The translations under genes and the position numbers were made by a program. Below, one piece after another: positions 47,560 to 57,003 of a DNA stretch of 64,000 bases. Source of the stretch: Methylobrevis albus (lineage in GTDB: Bacteria > Pseudomonadota > Alphaproteobacteria > Rhizobiales > Pleomorphomonadaceae). The stretch is taken from positions 186,001 to 250,000 of the forward strand of contig NZ_JADZLT010000049.1 of NCBI RefSeq assembly GCF_015904235.1. Reading direction: 5' to 3'. Below the pieces are notes generated by a model. That model made no database searches. It was not told where the DNA came from and worked only from the letters and a program-made list of their open reading frames with translations. Within the stretch, counting starts at the first letter, position 1. Every line of letters begins with the position of its first letter.

Positions 47560-48843
47560 TCATGCCGCGCACCCGTCCAGCATCGTCGCCGTCAGCGCCC
47601 GTCCGGTATGCCCGGTGATGCGGGCGGTGACGATCTCGCCGGCGTCGCCGCCGTCGATCTCGGTCAGCGTGAACTGCTCGGTGCGGCCGAGGCCGGGCTT
47701 TTCGACCAGCACCTTGCGGGTGCGGCCGGCCTCGGACGCGAGGTGGCGGGCGAGGGCCGCGTCGCCGGCGGCGCGCAGGCGGGCGGCGCGGTCGCGGATC
47801 ACCGCCTTCTCGACGGGCGGCATTTTTGCGGCCGGGGTGCCGGGGCGGGGAGAATAGGGGAAGACGTGCAGGTGGGTGAGGCCGCACTCGTCCACGATGG
47901 CGAGCGAGTTCTCGAACATCGCCTCGGTCTCGGTCGGGAAGCCGGCGATGAGGTCGGCGCCAAACACTGCGTCGGGGCGCAGGCGGCGGACGTCATGGGC
48001 AAAGCGGATGGTGTCGGCGCGCAGGTGCCGCCGCTTCATGCGCTTCAGGATCAGGTCGTCGCCGGATTGGAGCGAGAGGTGGAAGTGCGGCATCAGCCGC
48101 TCCTCCTCGGCGATCGCGGCGAACAGCTCCGGGTCGACCTCGATCGAATCGATCGAGGAGAGGCGCAGGCGCTTCAGCTCCGGCACATGGGCGAGCACCT
48201 GGCGCACCAGCCGGCCGAGCTTCGGCGCGCCGGGCAGGTCCTGGCCCCAGCTCGTGAGGTCGACGCCGGTGAGCACGACCTCGGCGTAGCCGTTCGCCAC
48301 GATGCGCGCGACCTGCTCGACGACGGCGCCGGCCGGCACCGAGCGCGAATTGCCGCGACCATAGGGGATGATGCAGAAGGTGCAGCGGTGGTCGCAGCCG
48401 TTCTGGACCTGCACGAAGGCGCGAGTGCGGCCCTCCAGCCCCTCGATCAGGTGGCCGGCGGTCTCGGTCACGCTCATGATGTCGTTGACGCGCACCTTCT
48501 CGAAGCCGTCGAGGCCGAAGGCGTTGGCGCCGGGGGCGACCGACCGGTAGGCGGCCTCGCCGAGCTTCTCCTCGTTGCCGACGACGAGGTCGACCTCGTC
48601 CATGGCGGCGAACATCTCGGGGGCGGTCTGGGCGGCGCAGCCGGAGACGACGATGCGGGCCGACGGGTTGTCGCGCCGCGCCTTGCGGATCGCCTGCCGC
48701 GCCTGGCGGACGGCTTCGCCGGTGACCGCGCAGGTGTTGACCAGCACGGCATCGGTGAGGCCCGCCGCGGCGGCGCGGGCTTTCATGACTTCGGACTCCA
48801 CCGTGTTGAGGCGGCAGCCGAAGGTGATGACGTCGATGGGCAT
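47560..48843 (-). CDS. mtaB: tRNA t6A37 methylthiotransferase MtaB
   Basis: A 427-residue radical-SAM methylthiotransferase that turns t6A37 into ms2t6A37. It has an N-terminal MTTase domain with cluster cysteines Cys10, Cys38 and Cys69, then the radical-SAM triad Cys150-x3-Cys154-x2-Cys157 in GCDHRCTFCIIP, then a TRAM-like C-terminus. The sequence fits the MtaB/YqeV branch rather than MiaB/RimO. It starts at 48843 and is followed by ftsY on the same strand after a repeat. Confidence 0.93.
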   Translation of the reverse strand: MPIDVITFGCRLNTVESEVMKARAAAAGLTDAVLVNTCAVTGEAVRQARQAIRKARRDNPSARIVVSGCAAQTAPEMFAAMDEVDLVVGNEEKLGEAAYRSVAPGANAFGLDGFEKVRVNDIMSVTETAGHLIEGLEGRTRAFVQVQNGCDHRCTFCIIPYGRGNSRSVPAGAVVEQVARIVANGYAEVVLTGVDLTSWGQDLPGAPKLGRLVRQVLAHVPELKRLRLSSIDSIEVDPELFAAIAEEERLMPHFHLSLQSGDDLILKRMKRRHLRADTIRFAHDVRRLRPDAVFGADLIAGFPTETEAMFENSLAIVDECGLTHLHVFPYSPRPGTPAAKMPPVEKAVIRDRAARLRAAGDAALARHLASEAGRTRKVLVEKPGLGRTEQFTLTEIDGGDAGEIVTARITGHTGRALTATMLDGCAA

Positions 48844-48987
48844 CGGTTTGCTGGATCCTCGGGCCGCGGCGCGGCGCCGGCGTCGGCATTGGTCGCTATA
48901 TGGCGGAAAACGGCGGCGATTGAAAGCCGCGGCGGCGCGGGGCCGTTGCCGCGCCGCCGCCCCTGCCGATGCGGCCCGCCGCGGCCG

Positions 48988-51555
48988 TCACATGTCGCGC
49001 AGCACCGGGGCCGCCTTGCGGCCGAGGATGCGCCAGGTGCCGGCGAGGCCGAAACCGACGGTGAGCACGAGCGCGACGAAGGCGGCGCCGATCGCGACGA
49101 CGGGGTCGAACACCGCGTCGATGTTCATCAGCCCTTCGAGCACGCCGAAGGCGGCGATGCCGCCGGCGACGACGCCGAAGATCGCGGTGGCGAGGCCGAG
49201 CAGCAGATATTCCGCCGCATAGGCGCCGAGCACGCGGGCGCGGGTGGCGCCGAAGGTCTTGAGGATCACCGCGTCGTAGATGCGCTGGCGGTGGCCGGCG
49301 GCGAGCGCCCCGGCGAGCACCAGCACGCTGGAGACGAGGGCGATCGAGGCGGCGGCGCGGATCGCGAGTGCAAGGTCGGAGACGATGCCGTTGACGGCGT
49401 CGAGCACCTCCTTGACCCGCACCACGGTGACGGTCGGGAAGCTCTCGATCACCGCCTTCATCAGGCCGATCTCTGCCGCCTCGCCGGGCTCGTCGGCGAA
49501 GGTGGTGGTGGCGAGCACCGAGTGCGGCGCGCCGGCGAAGGTGTTGGGCGAGAACACCATGACGAAGTTGATCGCGAGCGATTCCCATTCGAGGCTGCGG
49601 GTGTTGGCGATCCGCGCTGTGATCTCGCGGCCGAGCACGTTGACGGTGACGAGGTCGCCGATCTCGAGGTCCAGCAGCTCGGCGAGCTCGTCCTCGAAGG
49701 AGACGAGCGGCTCCCCGGTGTAGTCGGCCGGCCACCAGCTGCCGGCCGCGAGGGTGGAGGCCTCGGGCAGCGCCGCCGAATAGGTGACGCCGCGCTCGCC
49801 TTCCAGCGCCCAGCGCGCGTCGGCGGGCGGGGTGATCTGGTCGGTCGGCACGCCCTTCAGCGCGGTGATCCGGCCGCGCAGCATCGGCACGCGCTCGATG
49901 GTGACGCCGGGGGCGACCTCGCGCACTCGCGCCTCGAAGGCATCGGCCTCGGACGACTGGATGTCGAGGAAGAAGAAGCTCGGCGCGACCTCGGGGATGG
50001 TGCCGGTGAGCTGGCGGCGCAGGTTGCCGTCGATCAGGGCGAGGGTGACCAGCAGCGCGAGGCCGAGGCCGAGCGACAGCACCACCGAGACGGTGAGCCC
50101 GCCGGGGCGGTGGATGTTGCGGATCGCGAGGCGGAGTTCCGCCGAGCGCACCGTCGGCGCGCGCCGGGCGAGCGCCATGATGCCGAGCGCGACGCCGTAG
50201 AGCAGCAGGAAGGCCCCCGCCGCCGCGCCGACGAAGACGACGGCGACGTAGCGGTCGTAGGCGAGCAGGATGGCGAGGCCGGCGAGGGTGGCGACCGACG
50301 CCACCGTCGCGGCGATGTAGATCAGCCGCGGCCGGTGGGTCTCCGGGGCGACGCGGTCGCGGAACAGCGCGCTCACCGGCACGTCGTGGGCGCGGCCGAG
50401 CGACCACAGCGCGAAGGCGAGCGCGGTGAGGATGCCGTAGAGCGCGGCGAGCACCAGTTCGACCGGGTAGATGCCGATCACGATCGGCAGGTTGAGCACG
50501 TTCGCCAGCGCGTCGCCGCCGAAGTAGGGCGCGAGCACGCCGACGGCGATGCCGATCACGACGCCGACGAGGGTGATCACGAGGATCTGGGCGAGGTAGA
50601 CCGCGACGACGAAGCCGCCCGGCGCGCCGAGCGCCTTGAAGGCGGCGATGCTGTCGCGCTTGCGGTCGAGGAAGCTCTTCACCGCGTTGGTGACGCCGAC
50701 GCCGCCGACGACGAGGGCGGTGAGGCCGACGAGGGTCAGGAACTGGGCGAAGCGGTCGATGTTGCGCTGCAGGCCGGGCGAGGCGTTGTCGCGGCTGCGC
50801 ACGCGCCAGCTCGCCTCGGGAAAGGCGGCAACCACCGCGTCCGCCACCGCGGTGACCCGGTCCGACGTCACCGGCTCGGGCAGTTTCAGCCGCGTCTCGT
50901 AGCGGATGATGCTGCCGGGCTGGATCAGTCCGGTGGCGTCGAGCGCTTCGCGCGACAGCATCAGCCGCGGGCCGAAGTCGATGCCGCTGCCGACCTTGTC
51001 GGGCTCGGCGGCGATGGAATCGGCGATCCGCACCGTCGTGCGGCCGACCTCCAGCGTGTCGCCGACTTCGACGTCGAGGCGGGCGAGCAGCAGCGGATCG
51101 ACCACGGCGCCGAAGGTGCCCGCCGCATCGGCGGCGAGGGCCGCGTCCAGTGGGCCGCCGGCGCCGAGCTGCATCGTGCCGGTGAGCGGGTAGGCGTCGT
51201 CGATCGCCTTGATTTCGACGAGGGTCTGGGTCGTCGGGCTGCGGGCCATGGCGCGCAGTTCGGCCAGTGTCGAGATCCGCCCGAGCCCGGCGAGGAAGGC
51301 GGCTTCCTCGGGGGTCGGCGCGGTCATCGAGCGGTTGAACGACAGGTCGCCGCCGAGAATGGTGCCGCCTTCGGCCTCCAGCCCGGCGGTGATCGCCCGG
51401 GTGATCGAGCCGACGCCGGCGATCGCCGCGACGCCGAGGGCGATGCAGGCGATGAAGATGCGAAAGCCGGCGAGGCCGCCGCGCAGTTCGCGCAGCGCAA
51501 AGCGCATCGCGGTGGAGAGCGGCGGCTTGCCGGCGACGGGGGCGAAGGCCGCCAT
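48988..51555 (-). CDS. FtsX-family ABC transporter permease (YbbP-like)
   Basis: An 855-residue permease with two FtsX domains: a first membrane segment near 28-50 (FRIFIACIALGVAAIAGVGS), a large periplasmic part and several C-terminal helices. The pattern fits YbbP/DUF214 permeases. The cognate ATPase gene starts upstream on the same strand and ends 2 bp before this start. A divergent TesA-type esterase gene follows the E. coli tesA-ybbAP arrangement. The substrate is unknown; envelope lipid or lipoprotein transport is a guess. Confidence 0.93.
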   Translation of the reverse strand: MAAFAPVAGKPPLSTAMRFALRELRGGLAGFRIFIACIALGVAAIAGVGSITRAITAGLEAEGGTILGGDLSFNRSMTAPTPEEAAFLAGLGRISTLAELRAMARSPTTQTLVEIKAIDDAYPLTGTMQLGAGGPLDAALAADAAGTFGAVVDPLLLARLDVEVGDTLEVGRTTVRIADSIAAEPDKVGSGIDFGPRLMLSREALDATGLIQPGSIIRYETRLKLPEPVTSDRVTAVADAVVAAFPEASWRVRSRDNASPGLQRNIDRFAQFLTLVGLTALVVGGVGVTNAVKSFLDRKRDSIAAFKALGAPGGFVVAVYLAQILVITLVGVVIGIAVGVLAPYFGGDALANVLNLPIVIGIYPVELVLAALYGILTALAFALWSLGRAHDVPVSALFRDRVAPETHRPRLIYIAATVASVATLAGLAILLAYDRYVAVVFVGAAAGAFLLLYGVALGIMALARRAPTVRSAELRLAIRNIHRPGGLTVSVVLSLGLGLALLVTLALIDGNLRRQLTGTIPEVAPSFFFLDIQSSEADAFEARVREVAPGVTIERVPMLRGRITALKGVPTDQITPPADARWALEGERGVTYSAALPEASTLAAGSWWPADYTGEPLVSFEDELAELLDLEIGDLVTVNVLGREITARIANTRSLEWESLAINFVMVFSPNTFAGAPHSVLATTTFADEPGEAAEIGLMKAVIESFPTVTVVRVKEVLDAVNGIVSDLALAIRAAASIALVSSVLVLAGALAAGHRQRIYDAVILKTFGATRARVLGAYAAEYLLLGLATAIFGVVAGGIAAFGVLEGLMNIDAVFDPVVAIGAAFVALVLTVGFGLAGTWRILGRKAAPVLRDM

Positions 51556-51557
51556 GC

Positions 51558-52292
51558 TCAATGCTCCGCCGCGAGGGCGGTTTCGGCCGGAGTCGAAACG
51601 GGATCTGCCTCGCGGCGGACGTCGCCGACGACCTCGCCGGAGCGCATGGTGACGGTGCGGTCGCAGCGGGCGGCGAGCGCCCGGTCGTGGGTGACGAGAA
51701 CGAGGGTCATGCCGCGCTTGGCGCGGGCCTCGAACATCAGCCGGACGATCTCGTTGCCGGTCTCGAAGTCGAGGTTGCCGGTCGGCTCGTCGGCGATCAG
51801 GATCGCGGGCTCGGGGGCGAGCGCCCGGGCGATCGCGACGCGCTGCTGCTCGCCGCCGGACATTTCCGCCGGATAGTGGTCGAGCCGGTGGCCGAGGCCG
51901 ACGGCGGTGAGCTCGGCGCGGGCGCGGTCGAAGGCGTCGCGGCGGCCGGCGAGTTCCAGCGGCACGGCGACGTTCTCGAGCGCCGTCATCGTCGGCATCA
52001 GGTGGAACGACTGGAAGATGATGCCGACGTTGCGGCCGCGGAACCGCGCGAGGTCGTCCTCGCCGAGCGTGTCGAGGCGCTGGCCGGCGACGGTGACGGC
52101 GCCGCTGTCGGAGCGCTCCAGCCCGGCGGTGACCATCAGCAGCGTCGACTTGCCCGAGCCGGACGGACCGAGGATGCCGACGGTCTCGCCGGCCGGAACG
52201 GTGAGGCTGACACCCTTCAGGATATGGACCCGGGCGGCGCCCGATCCGAGGCTGAGGTCGACCTTTTCGAGCTCGATCACTGGTTTCGCCAC
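51558..52292 (-). CDS. ABC transporter ATP-binding protein (YbbA/LolD-type)
   Basis: A 244-residue ATPase with Walker [11 protein letters not shown]-loop [16 protein letters not shown], signature MSGGEQQRV, Walker [13 protein letters not shown] and H-loop VTHD. It begins at GTG 52292 with an AGGGTGG ribosome-binding site. An upstream ATG at 52391 is open but adds an odd tail. It pairs with the permease gene that follows 2 bp later. Confidence 0.93.
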   Translation of the reverse strand: MAKPVIELEKVDLSLGSGAARVHILKGVSLTVPAGETVGILGPSGSGKSTLLMVTAGLERSDSGAVTVAGQRLDTLGEDDLARFRGRNVGIIFQSFHLMPTMTALENVAVPLELAGRRDAFDRARAELTAVGLGHRLDHYPAEMSGGEQQRVAIARALAPEPAILIADEPTGNLDFETGNEIVRLMFEARAKRGMTLVLVTHDRALAARCDRTVTMRSGEVVGDVRREADPVSTPAETALAAEH

Positions 52293-52453
52293 GCCGTACC
52301 ACCCTATATGCCTGCAAGAAGGGCTCGCCGCGCCACTGTGCAGTGCAGCGGGCCCTTGAGCCATATGGGACGGTGGGAGCCCCGGCGCCATTCACGGATT
52401 CGTGTCCGGAACGGCGGCCGGGCTCGGCGCCGATGCAAGCGGAGACGACGCGA

Positions 52454-53164
52454 ATGACGATGCGCGACACGGCGCAAACCGGCCGCCCGACTTCCCGCCC
52501 GCGGCGGTCCACGCTGCGTGAGGCCGGGGTGGCGGTGGCCGGCTTCGTGATGGTGATGCTCGCCGGCGCCTGCGCCGCGACCGTGCGCGCCGATGCGGCC
52601 CCGGTGCGGATCGTCGCCTTCGGCGACAGCCTGACCGCAGGCTACGGCCTCAGCGGCGCGGAGGCGTTTCCGGCCCGGCTCGAGGCGGCGCTGCAGGCGA
52701 AGGGGCACGACGTCACCGTCGTCAACGCCGGGGTTTCCGGCGACACGTCCAGCGCCGGCCTCGCCCGGCTCGACTGGTCGATCGGCGCCGACGCCGACGC
52801 CGTCATCGTCGAGCTCGGCGCCAACGACGCGCTGCGCGGCGTCGACCCCGACGTGCCGCGCCGGGCGATCGACCAGATCCTCGGCCGGCTCAAGGAGCGC
52901 GGGCTCGAGGTGCTGCTCGCCGGCATGTACGCGCCGCCCAACCTCGGCGACGATTACGTCCGCCGCTTCAACGGGCTCTATCCGGAGCTCGCCGAAAAGC
53001 ATGGCGCGCTGCTCTATCCCTTCTTCCTCGACGGCGTGGTCGGCAATGCCCGGCTGAACCTGCCCGACGGCATCCACCCGACCGCCGCCGGCGTCGACAT
53101 CATCGTCGAGCGCATCCTGCCGTCGGTCGAGCAACTGGTGGCGCGGGTCGCGGCGAAGCGCTGA
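52454..53164 (+). CDS. tesA: SGNH/GDSL-type lysophospholipase/arylesterase (TesA-like)
   Basis: A 236-residue secreted esterase. A hydrophobic signal segment (about 24-46) is followed by the four SGNH blocks: GDSL (Ser59), Gly in VSGDT, GAND and DGIHPT with the catalytic His. These are the marks of E. coli TesA-type periplasmic thioesterase/lysophospholipase. ATG 52454 is preceded by GGAGACGACG; other in-frame ATGs at 52433 and 52460 exist. It is divergent from the YbbA/YbbP-like transporter genes, as in E. coli. Confidence 0.92.
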   Translation: MTMRDTAQTGRPTSRPRRSTLREAGVAVAGFVMVMLAGACAATVRADAAPVRIVAFGDSLTAGYGLSGAEAFPARLEAALQAKGHDVTVVNAGVSGDTSSAGLARLDWSIGADADAVIVELGANDALRGVDPDVPRRAIDQILGRLKERGLEVLLAGMYAPPNLGDDYVRRFNGLYPELAEKHGALLYPFFLDGVVGNARLNLPDGIHPTAAGVDIIVERILPSVEQLVARVAAKR

Positions 53165-53312
53165 GCCGGCGCGCCGGCGCAGGGGAGGGGTGCGGTCCGC
53201 GGCGCAGATGCGGGGTTTTCGGCGCGGGCGTGATGGCGTAGACAGCGATCATTCGTGATCGCACGATAATTTCTCCCGCCGTTCCCGCCCGCCCGATTCC
53301 CGGAGCCCTGCC

Positions 53313-54365
53313 ATGGACCTGCGCCGCCTCGGCCGCACCGATATACGCGTCAGCTCGATCTGCCTCGGCACGATGACCTTCGGCGAGCAGAACACCGAGG
53401 CCGAGGGCCACACCCAGCTCGACCTCGCCGCCGACCGCGGCGTCAATTTCCTCGACGCCGCCGAGCTCTACCCGGTGCCGCCGAAGCCCGACACGCAGGG
53501 GCGCACCGAGGAGATCGTCGGCTCCTGGCTGAAGGCGCGCGGCAACCGCGACAAGATGATCGTCGCGACCAAGGTGGTCGGCCGCACCGCGATGACCTGG
53601 TTCCGCGACGACGGCTCGCCCGGCCGGCTCGACCGGCGGCAGATCGAGGAAGCGGTCGAGAAATCGTTGCGCCGGCTCGGCACCGACTACATCGACCTCT
53701 ACCAGCTGCACTGGCCCGACCGCGAGGTCGCCTCCTTCGGCAGCAACGCCGCGCGCTTCGTGCCGCTGGCGCCCGCGCCGGACGAGACCTCGATCGAGGA
53801 GACGCTCGCCGTCCTCGCCGACCTCGTCACCGCCGGCAAGATCCGCCACATCGGCCTCTCCAACGAGACCGCCTGGGGCACGATGCGCTTCGTTTCGGCG
53901 GCGGAACGCGGCGTCGGCCCGCGCGTGGTCTCGATCCAGAACGCCTACAACCTCGTCAACCGCAGCTTCGAGGTCGGCCTCGCCGAGGTGGCGATGCGCG
54001 AACAGGTCGGCCTGCTCGCCTATTCGCCGCTGGCGCAGGGCTACCTCACCGGCAAGTACGAGAACGGCGCGCTGCCGGCGGGCAGCCGCAAGCAGCTGTT
54101 CAACCGGCTGCAGCGTTACGAGAAGCCCGGCGCCGCCGCGGCCTTCACCACCTACATCAAGATCGCGCGCGACTTCGGGCTCGATCCGGCGCTGTTCGCC
54201 AACGCCTATGTCACCAGCCGGCCGTTCGTGACGTCGAACATCATCGGCGCGACCTCGATCGCGCAACTCGAGGTGGCGCTGGCGTCGGCGGAGGTGGTGG
54301 TGACGGCGGAGATGGAGGCGGCGGTGGATGCGGCGCACCAGCTGATCGGCAATCCCTGCACGTGA
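53313..54365 (+). CDS. tas: NADP(H)-dependent aldo-keto reductase (Tas-like)
   Basis: A 350-residue (alpha/beta)8 aldo-keto reductase: RRLGRTDIRVSSICLGTMTFGEQN, the catalytic Asp/Tyr in FLDAAELYP, the Lys in IVATKVVG and the His in YQLHWPD. The closest family is Tas (broad-specificity reductase of unknown substrate). It stands alone, with converging family-B repeats behind it. Confidence 0.93.
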   Translation: MDLRRLGRTDIRVSSICLGTMTFGEQNTEAEGHTQLDLAADRGVNFLDAAELYPVPPKPDTQGRTEEIVGSWLKARGNRDKMIVATKVVGRTAMTWFRDDGSPGRLDRRQIEEAVEKSLRRLGTDYIDLYQLHWPDREVASFGSNAARFVPLAPAPDETSIEETLAVLADLVTAGKIRHIGLSNETAWGTMRFVSAAERGVGPRVVSIQNAYNLVNRSFEVGLAEVAMREQVGLLAYSPLAQGYLTGKYENGALPAGSRKQLFNRLQRYEKPGAAAAFTTYIKIARDFGLDPALFANAYVTSRPFVTSNIIGATSIAQLEVALASAEVVVTAEMEAAVDAAHQLIGNPCT

Positions 54366-54413
54366 GGGGTTTTGTTGGGATCTTTTTCAAAGTGCGGGCT
54401 GAGTTCGCGGCAG

Positions 54414-54616
54414 CGCCGCTGACCCCTCCCGACCCCGCTCCGCGGGGCCACCCTCCCCACAAGGGGGAGGGATGTCAGACCCGCGGGCGCTGAGAGAGTG
54501 GCAGACGCTGCCAAGTCAGCGGCCTCGATGTCAGAACTCATCCTCGCAGCGGAACCATCCCTCCCCCTCGTGGGGAGGGTGGCCCCGCGGAGCGGGGTCG
54601 GGAGGGGTCAGCGGCG
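54414..54616. repeat. Palindromic intergenic repeat, family B
   Basis: A 200-bp element with arms 54414-54472 and 54558-54616 that are inverted copies (GCCGCTGACCCCTCCCGACC ... GGTCGGGAGGGGTCAGCGGC). Each arm contains inner hairpins (CCGCTCCGCGG). It lies between converging tas and ccmG genes. Confidence 0.88.
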
Positions 54617-54651
54617 GTGCAGCAGTTCACCGCCCTCGCCGCAAATCAGAC

Positions 54652-55272
54652 CTAGGACCCCGCCGTCTCCAGCGGCCGTGCCGCCTTCTCCACCTCCGGC
54701 AGCAGCTTCTCCGTCACGTCCTCGGGCGTCAGCGGGCCGATGAACTTGAAGCGGATCAGGCCGTCGGCGTCGACGACGAAGGTCTCGGGCACGCCGTAGA
54801 CGCCCCAGTCGATGCCGGCGCGGCCGGTGCGGTCGGAGCCGACGGCGGCGTAGGGGTTGCCGAGGTCGCCGAGGAAGCGGGCGGCGTTGCCGGGGTCGTC
54901 CTTGTAGTTGAGGCCGACGAGGCGGAAGCGCGGGTCATCCGCCATCTCCATCAGCACCGGGTGCTCATCGCGGCACGGTACGCACCACGACGCCCAGACG
55001 TTGACGAGGGTGACGCCGCCGCCGACGAGATCGGCGCGGGCGAGCGCCGGCGTCGGCTGCCCCTCGCGGGCAAGGCCCGGCACCGGCGGCAGGGCGAAGT
55101 CGGGCGTGGGGCGGCCGATCAGCGCCGAAGGCAGCGTCTGCGGGTCGCCGGCGTAGAGCTGGACGTAGAACAGGCCGGCGAGGCCGAGGAAGAGGGCGAG
55201 CGGCAGGAAGGCGAGCACGCGGCGGCGGCGGATCTCGCTTGCCGTGCGCACCGGCGGGGTCGGCTGGGTCAC
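54652..55272 (-). CDS. ccmG: Thiol:disulfide interchange protein CcmG/DsbE
   Basis: A 206-residue membrane-anchored periplasmic thioredoxin, with a transmembrane helix near 20-42 and the active site WCVPC within NVWASWCVPCRDEH. It reduces apocytochrome c heme-binding cysteines in the Ccm pathway. It is the last gene of ccmABCDG and overlaps ccmD by 4 bp. Confidence 0.95.
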   Translation of the reverse strand: MTQPTPPVRTASEIRRRRVLAFLPLALFLGLAGLFYVQLYAGDPQTLPSALIGRPTPDFALPPVPGLAREGQPTPALARADLVGGGVTLVNVWASWCVPCRDEHPVLMEMADDPRFRLVGLNYKDDPGNAARFLGDLGNPYAAVGSDRTGRAGIDWGVYGVPETFVVDADGLIRFKFIGPLTPEDVTEKLLPEVEKAARPLETAGS

Positions 55273-55490
55273 GGGCGCGGCTCCGGGGCGGCGGTTGCGG
55301 TTGCGGCGGCGGCCTCGCCGCGGGCGGCGGCGGAGCGGCGGCGGACGCCGCGGGCCTCGAGCTCGGCGAGGCGGGCGCGCTGGGCGCGGTGGTCGGCGCG
55401 CACCCAGAGGATCAGTCCGGCGATCACCGCCAAGGTGATCGCGTAGGACGCGAGGATGAAGCCGGCGTGCGGCCCGAGCAGCCCGGTCAT
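55269..55490 (-). CDS. ccmD: Heme exporter protein CcmD
   Basis: A 73-residue small membrane protein: GPHAGFILASYAITLAVIAGL forms the single helix near the N-terminus, followed by the typical basic WVRADHRAQRARLAELEARG and an Ala-rich tail. It binds CcmC to release holo-CcmE. It overlaps ccmC and ccmG by 4 bp each. Confidence 0.93.
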   Translation of the reverse strand: MTGLLGPHAGFILASYAITLAVIAGLILWVRADHRAQRARLAELEARGVRRRSAAARGEAAAATATAAPEPRP

Positions 55491-56227
55491 GACGCGGTGC
55501 CCGCGGCGGCGGCGAGGCCGAGGCTGCGGATGCGCCGGCGCAGGATCTCGTTGCGCATGGCGTAGAGGTGCAGCGTCGTCAGCAGGCTGGTGAAGGCGAG
55601 CGCCATCACCAGCAGCGGCCACAGCATGCTCGGATCGATGGTCGGCCCGTCGAGGCGCATCACGCTCGCCGGCTGGTGCAGCGTGTTCCACCAGTCGACC
55701 GAGAACTTGATGATCGGCAGGTTGACCGTGCCGACGAGGATCAGGATCGCGGCGAGCCGGGCGGCGCGGGTCGGGTCCTCGATGGTGCGCCAGAGCGCGA
55801 TCAGCCCGAGATACATGATGAAGAGCACCAGCACCGAGGTGAGGCGCGCGTCCCAGATCCACCAGGTGCCCCACATCGGCTTGCCCCAGAGCGAGCCGGT
55901 GACGAGGGCGAGGAAGGTGAAGGCGGCCCCGAGCGGGGCTGCGGCTTTCGCCGAAACGTCGGCGAGCGGATGGCGCCAGACGAGGGTGCCGAGCGCCGAG
56001 ACGGCCATCAGCGCGTAGGTGAACATCGCGAGCCAGGCGGCGGGGACATGGATGAACATGATCCGCACGGTTTCGCCCTGCTGGTAGTCCGGCGGGGCGA
56101 GCACGAGGCTGCCGTAGAGGCCGACCGCGAACAGCGCGAGGGTGAGCCCGACCAGCCACGGGCCGAGCCTCTCGACGAGGCCGAGAAAGCGGGTCGGGTT
56201 GGCGAGGGCGGTCAGGCGCTGGAACAT
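55487..56227 (-). CDS. ccmC: Heme ABC transporter permease CcmC
   Basis: A 246-residue membrane protein with about six helices. It carries the tryptophan-rich heme-handling motif WGTWWIWDARLTS and conserved His residues (FIHVPAAW, TLHLYAMRNE). It attaches heme to CcmE. The ATG at 56227 matches the family start. It follows ccmB after a 71-bp gap and overlaps ccmD. Confidence 0.96.
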   Translation of the reverse strand: MFQRLTALANPTRFLGLVERLGPWLVGLTLALFAVGLYGSLVLAPPDYQQGETVRIMFIHVPAAWLAMFTYALMAVSALGTLVWRHPLADVSAKAAAPLGAAFTFLALVTGSLWGKPMWGTWWIWDARLTSVLVLFIMYLGLIALWRTIEDPTRAARLAAILILVGTVNLPIIKFSVDWWNTLHQPASVMRLDGPTIDPSMLWPLLVMALAFTSLLTTLHLYAMRNEILRRRIRSLGLAAAAGTAS

Positions 56228-56298
56228 GAGCCCGTATGTAGCCCTGCCCCCGGCGCAAGGCAATGAGACCGGACGTCCCGGTCTGCGCGCGCTGCCGC

Positions 56299-57003
56299 TC
56301 AGTCGAGCCCGCTGCGCAGGGCGGCGGCGGCGGCGATCGGGGCGAGCACCAGGGTCGCGAGCGTCAGGGCGCAGAGCAGCAGGAACGGGGTCGCGAACGG
56401 CGCCGGATCGAGCGCCGGGGCGCCGGCCGCCGAGACGCCGAAGATCAGCACTGGCACCGCAAACGGCAGCACCAGCACCGCGAGCAGCAGGCCGCCGCGG
56501 CGGAGACTCACCGTCAGCCCGGCGCCGATCGCGCCGATGAAGGTCAGCGCCGGGGTGCCGACGGCGAGCGTCAGCATGGTGGCGCCGATCACCAGCGGCT
56601 CCATGGCGAGGAACAGCGCGAAGAACGGCGTCGCCAGCACCAGCGGCAGGCCGGTCGCCGTCCAGTGCGCGAGGCATTTCACCAGCACGACGAGTTCGAG
56701 CGGCTGGCCGCTGCCGACGATGATGTCGAGGGCGCCGTCGTCGCGGTCGGCCTCGAACAGGCGGTCGAGGCCGAGCAGCGTCGCGAGCAGCGCCGCGATC
56801 CACAGCACCGCCGGGCCGAGCCGGGCGAGCAGGTTCATGTCCGGGCCGACGGCGAAGGGAAACACCGTCACCACGATCAGGAAGAACAGCACGCCCATGA
56901 AGCCGCCGCCGCCGATGCGCACGGCAAGGCGCAACTCGCGGCGGTAGAGCGCGGCAAGCGGAGCCAGCAGCGGGGCCGCGCGCTCCGTGGGGGCGTCGCT
57001 CAT
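56299..57003 (-). CDS. ccmB: Heme exporter protein CcmB
   Basis: A 234-residue ABC permease of the cytochrome c maturation system with about six membrane segments. Typical parts are LYRRELRLAVRIGGG, LIVVTVFPFAVGPD and DRDDGALDIIVGSGQPLE. It partners with CcmA and overlaps its gene by 4 bp. Confidence 0.96.
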   Translation of the reverse strand: MSDAPTERAAPLLAPLAALYRRELRLAVRIGGGGFMGVLFFLIVVTVFPFAVGPDMNLLARLGPAVLWIAALLATLLGLDRLFEADRDDGALDIIVGSGQPLELVVLVKCLAHWTATGLPLVLATPFFALFLAMEPLVIGATMLTLAVGTPALTFIGAIGAGLTVSLRRGGLLLAVLVLPFAVPVLIFGVSAAGAPALDPAPFATPFLLLCALTLATLVLAPIAAAAALRSGLD

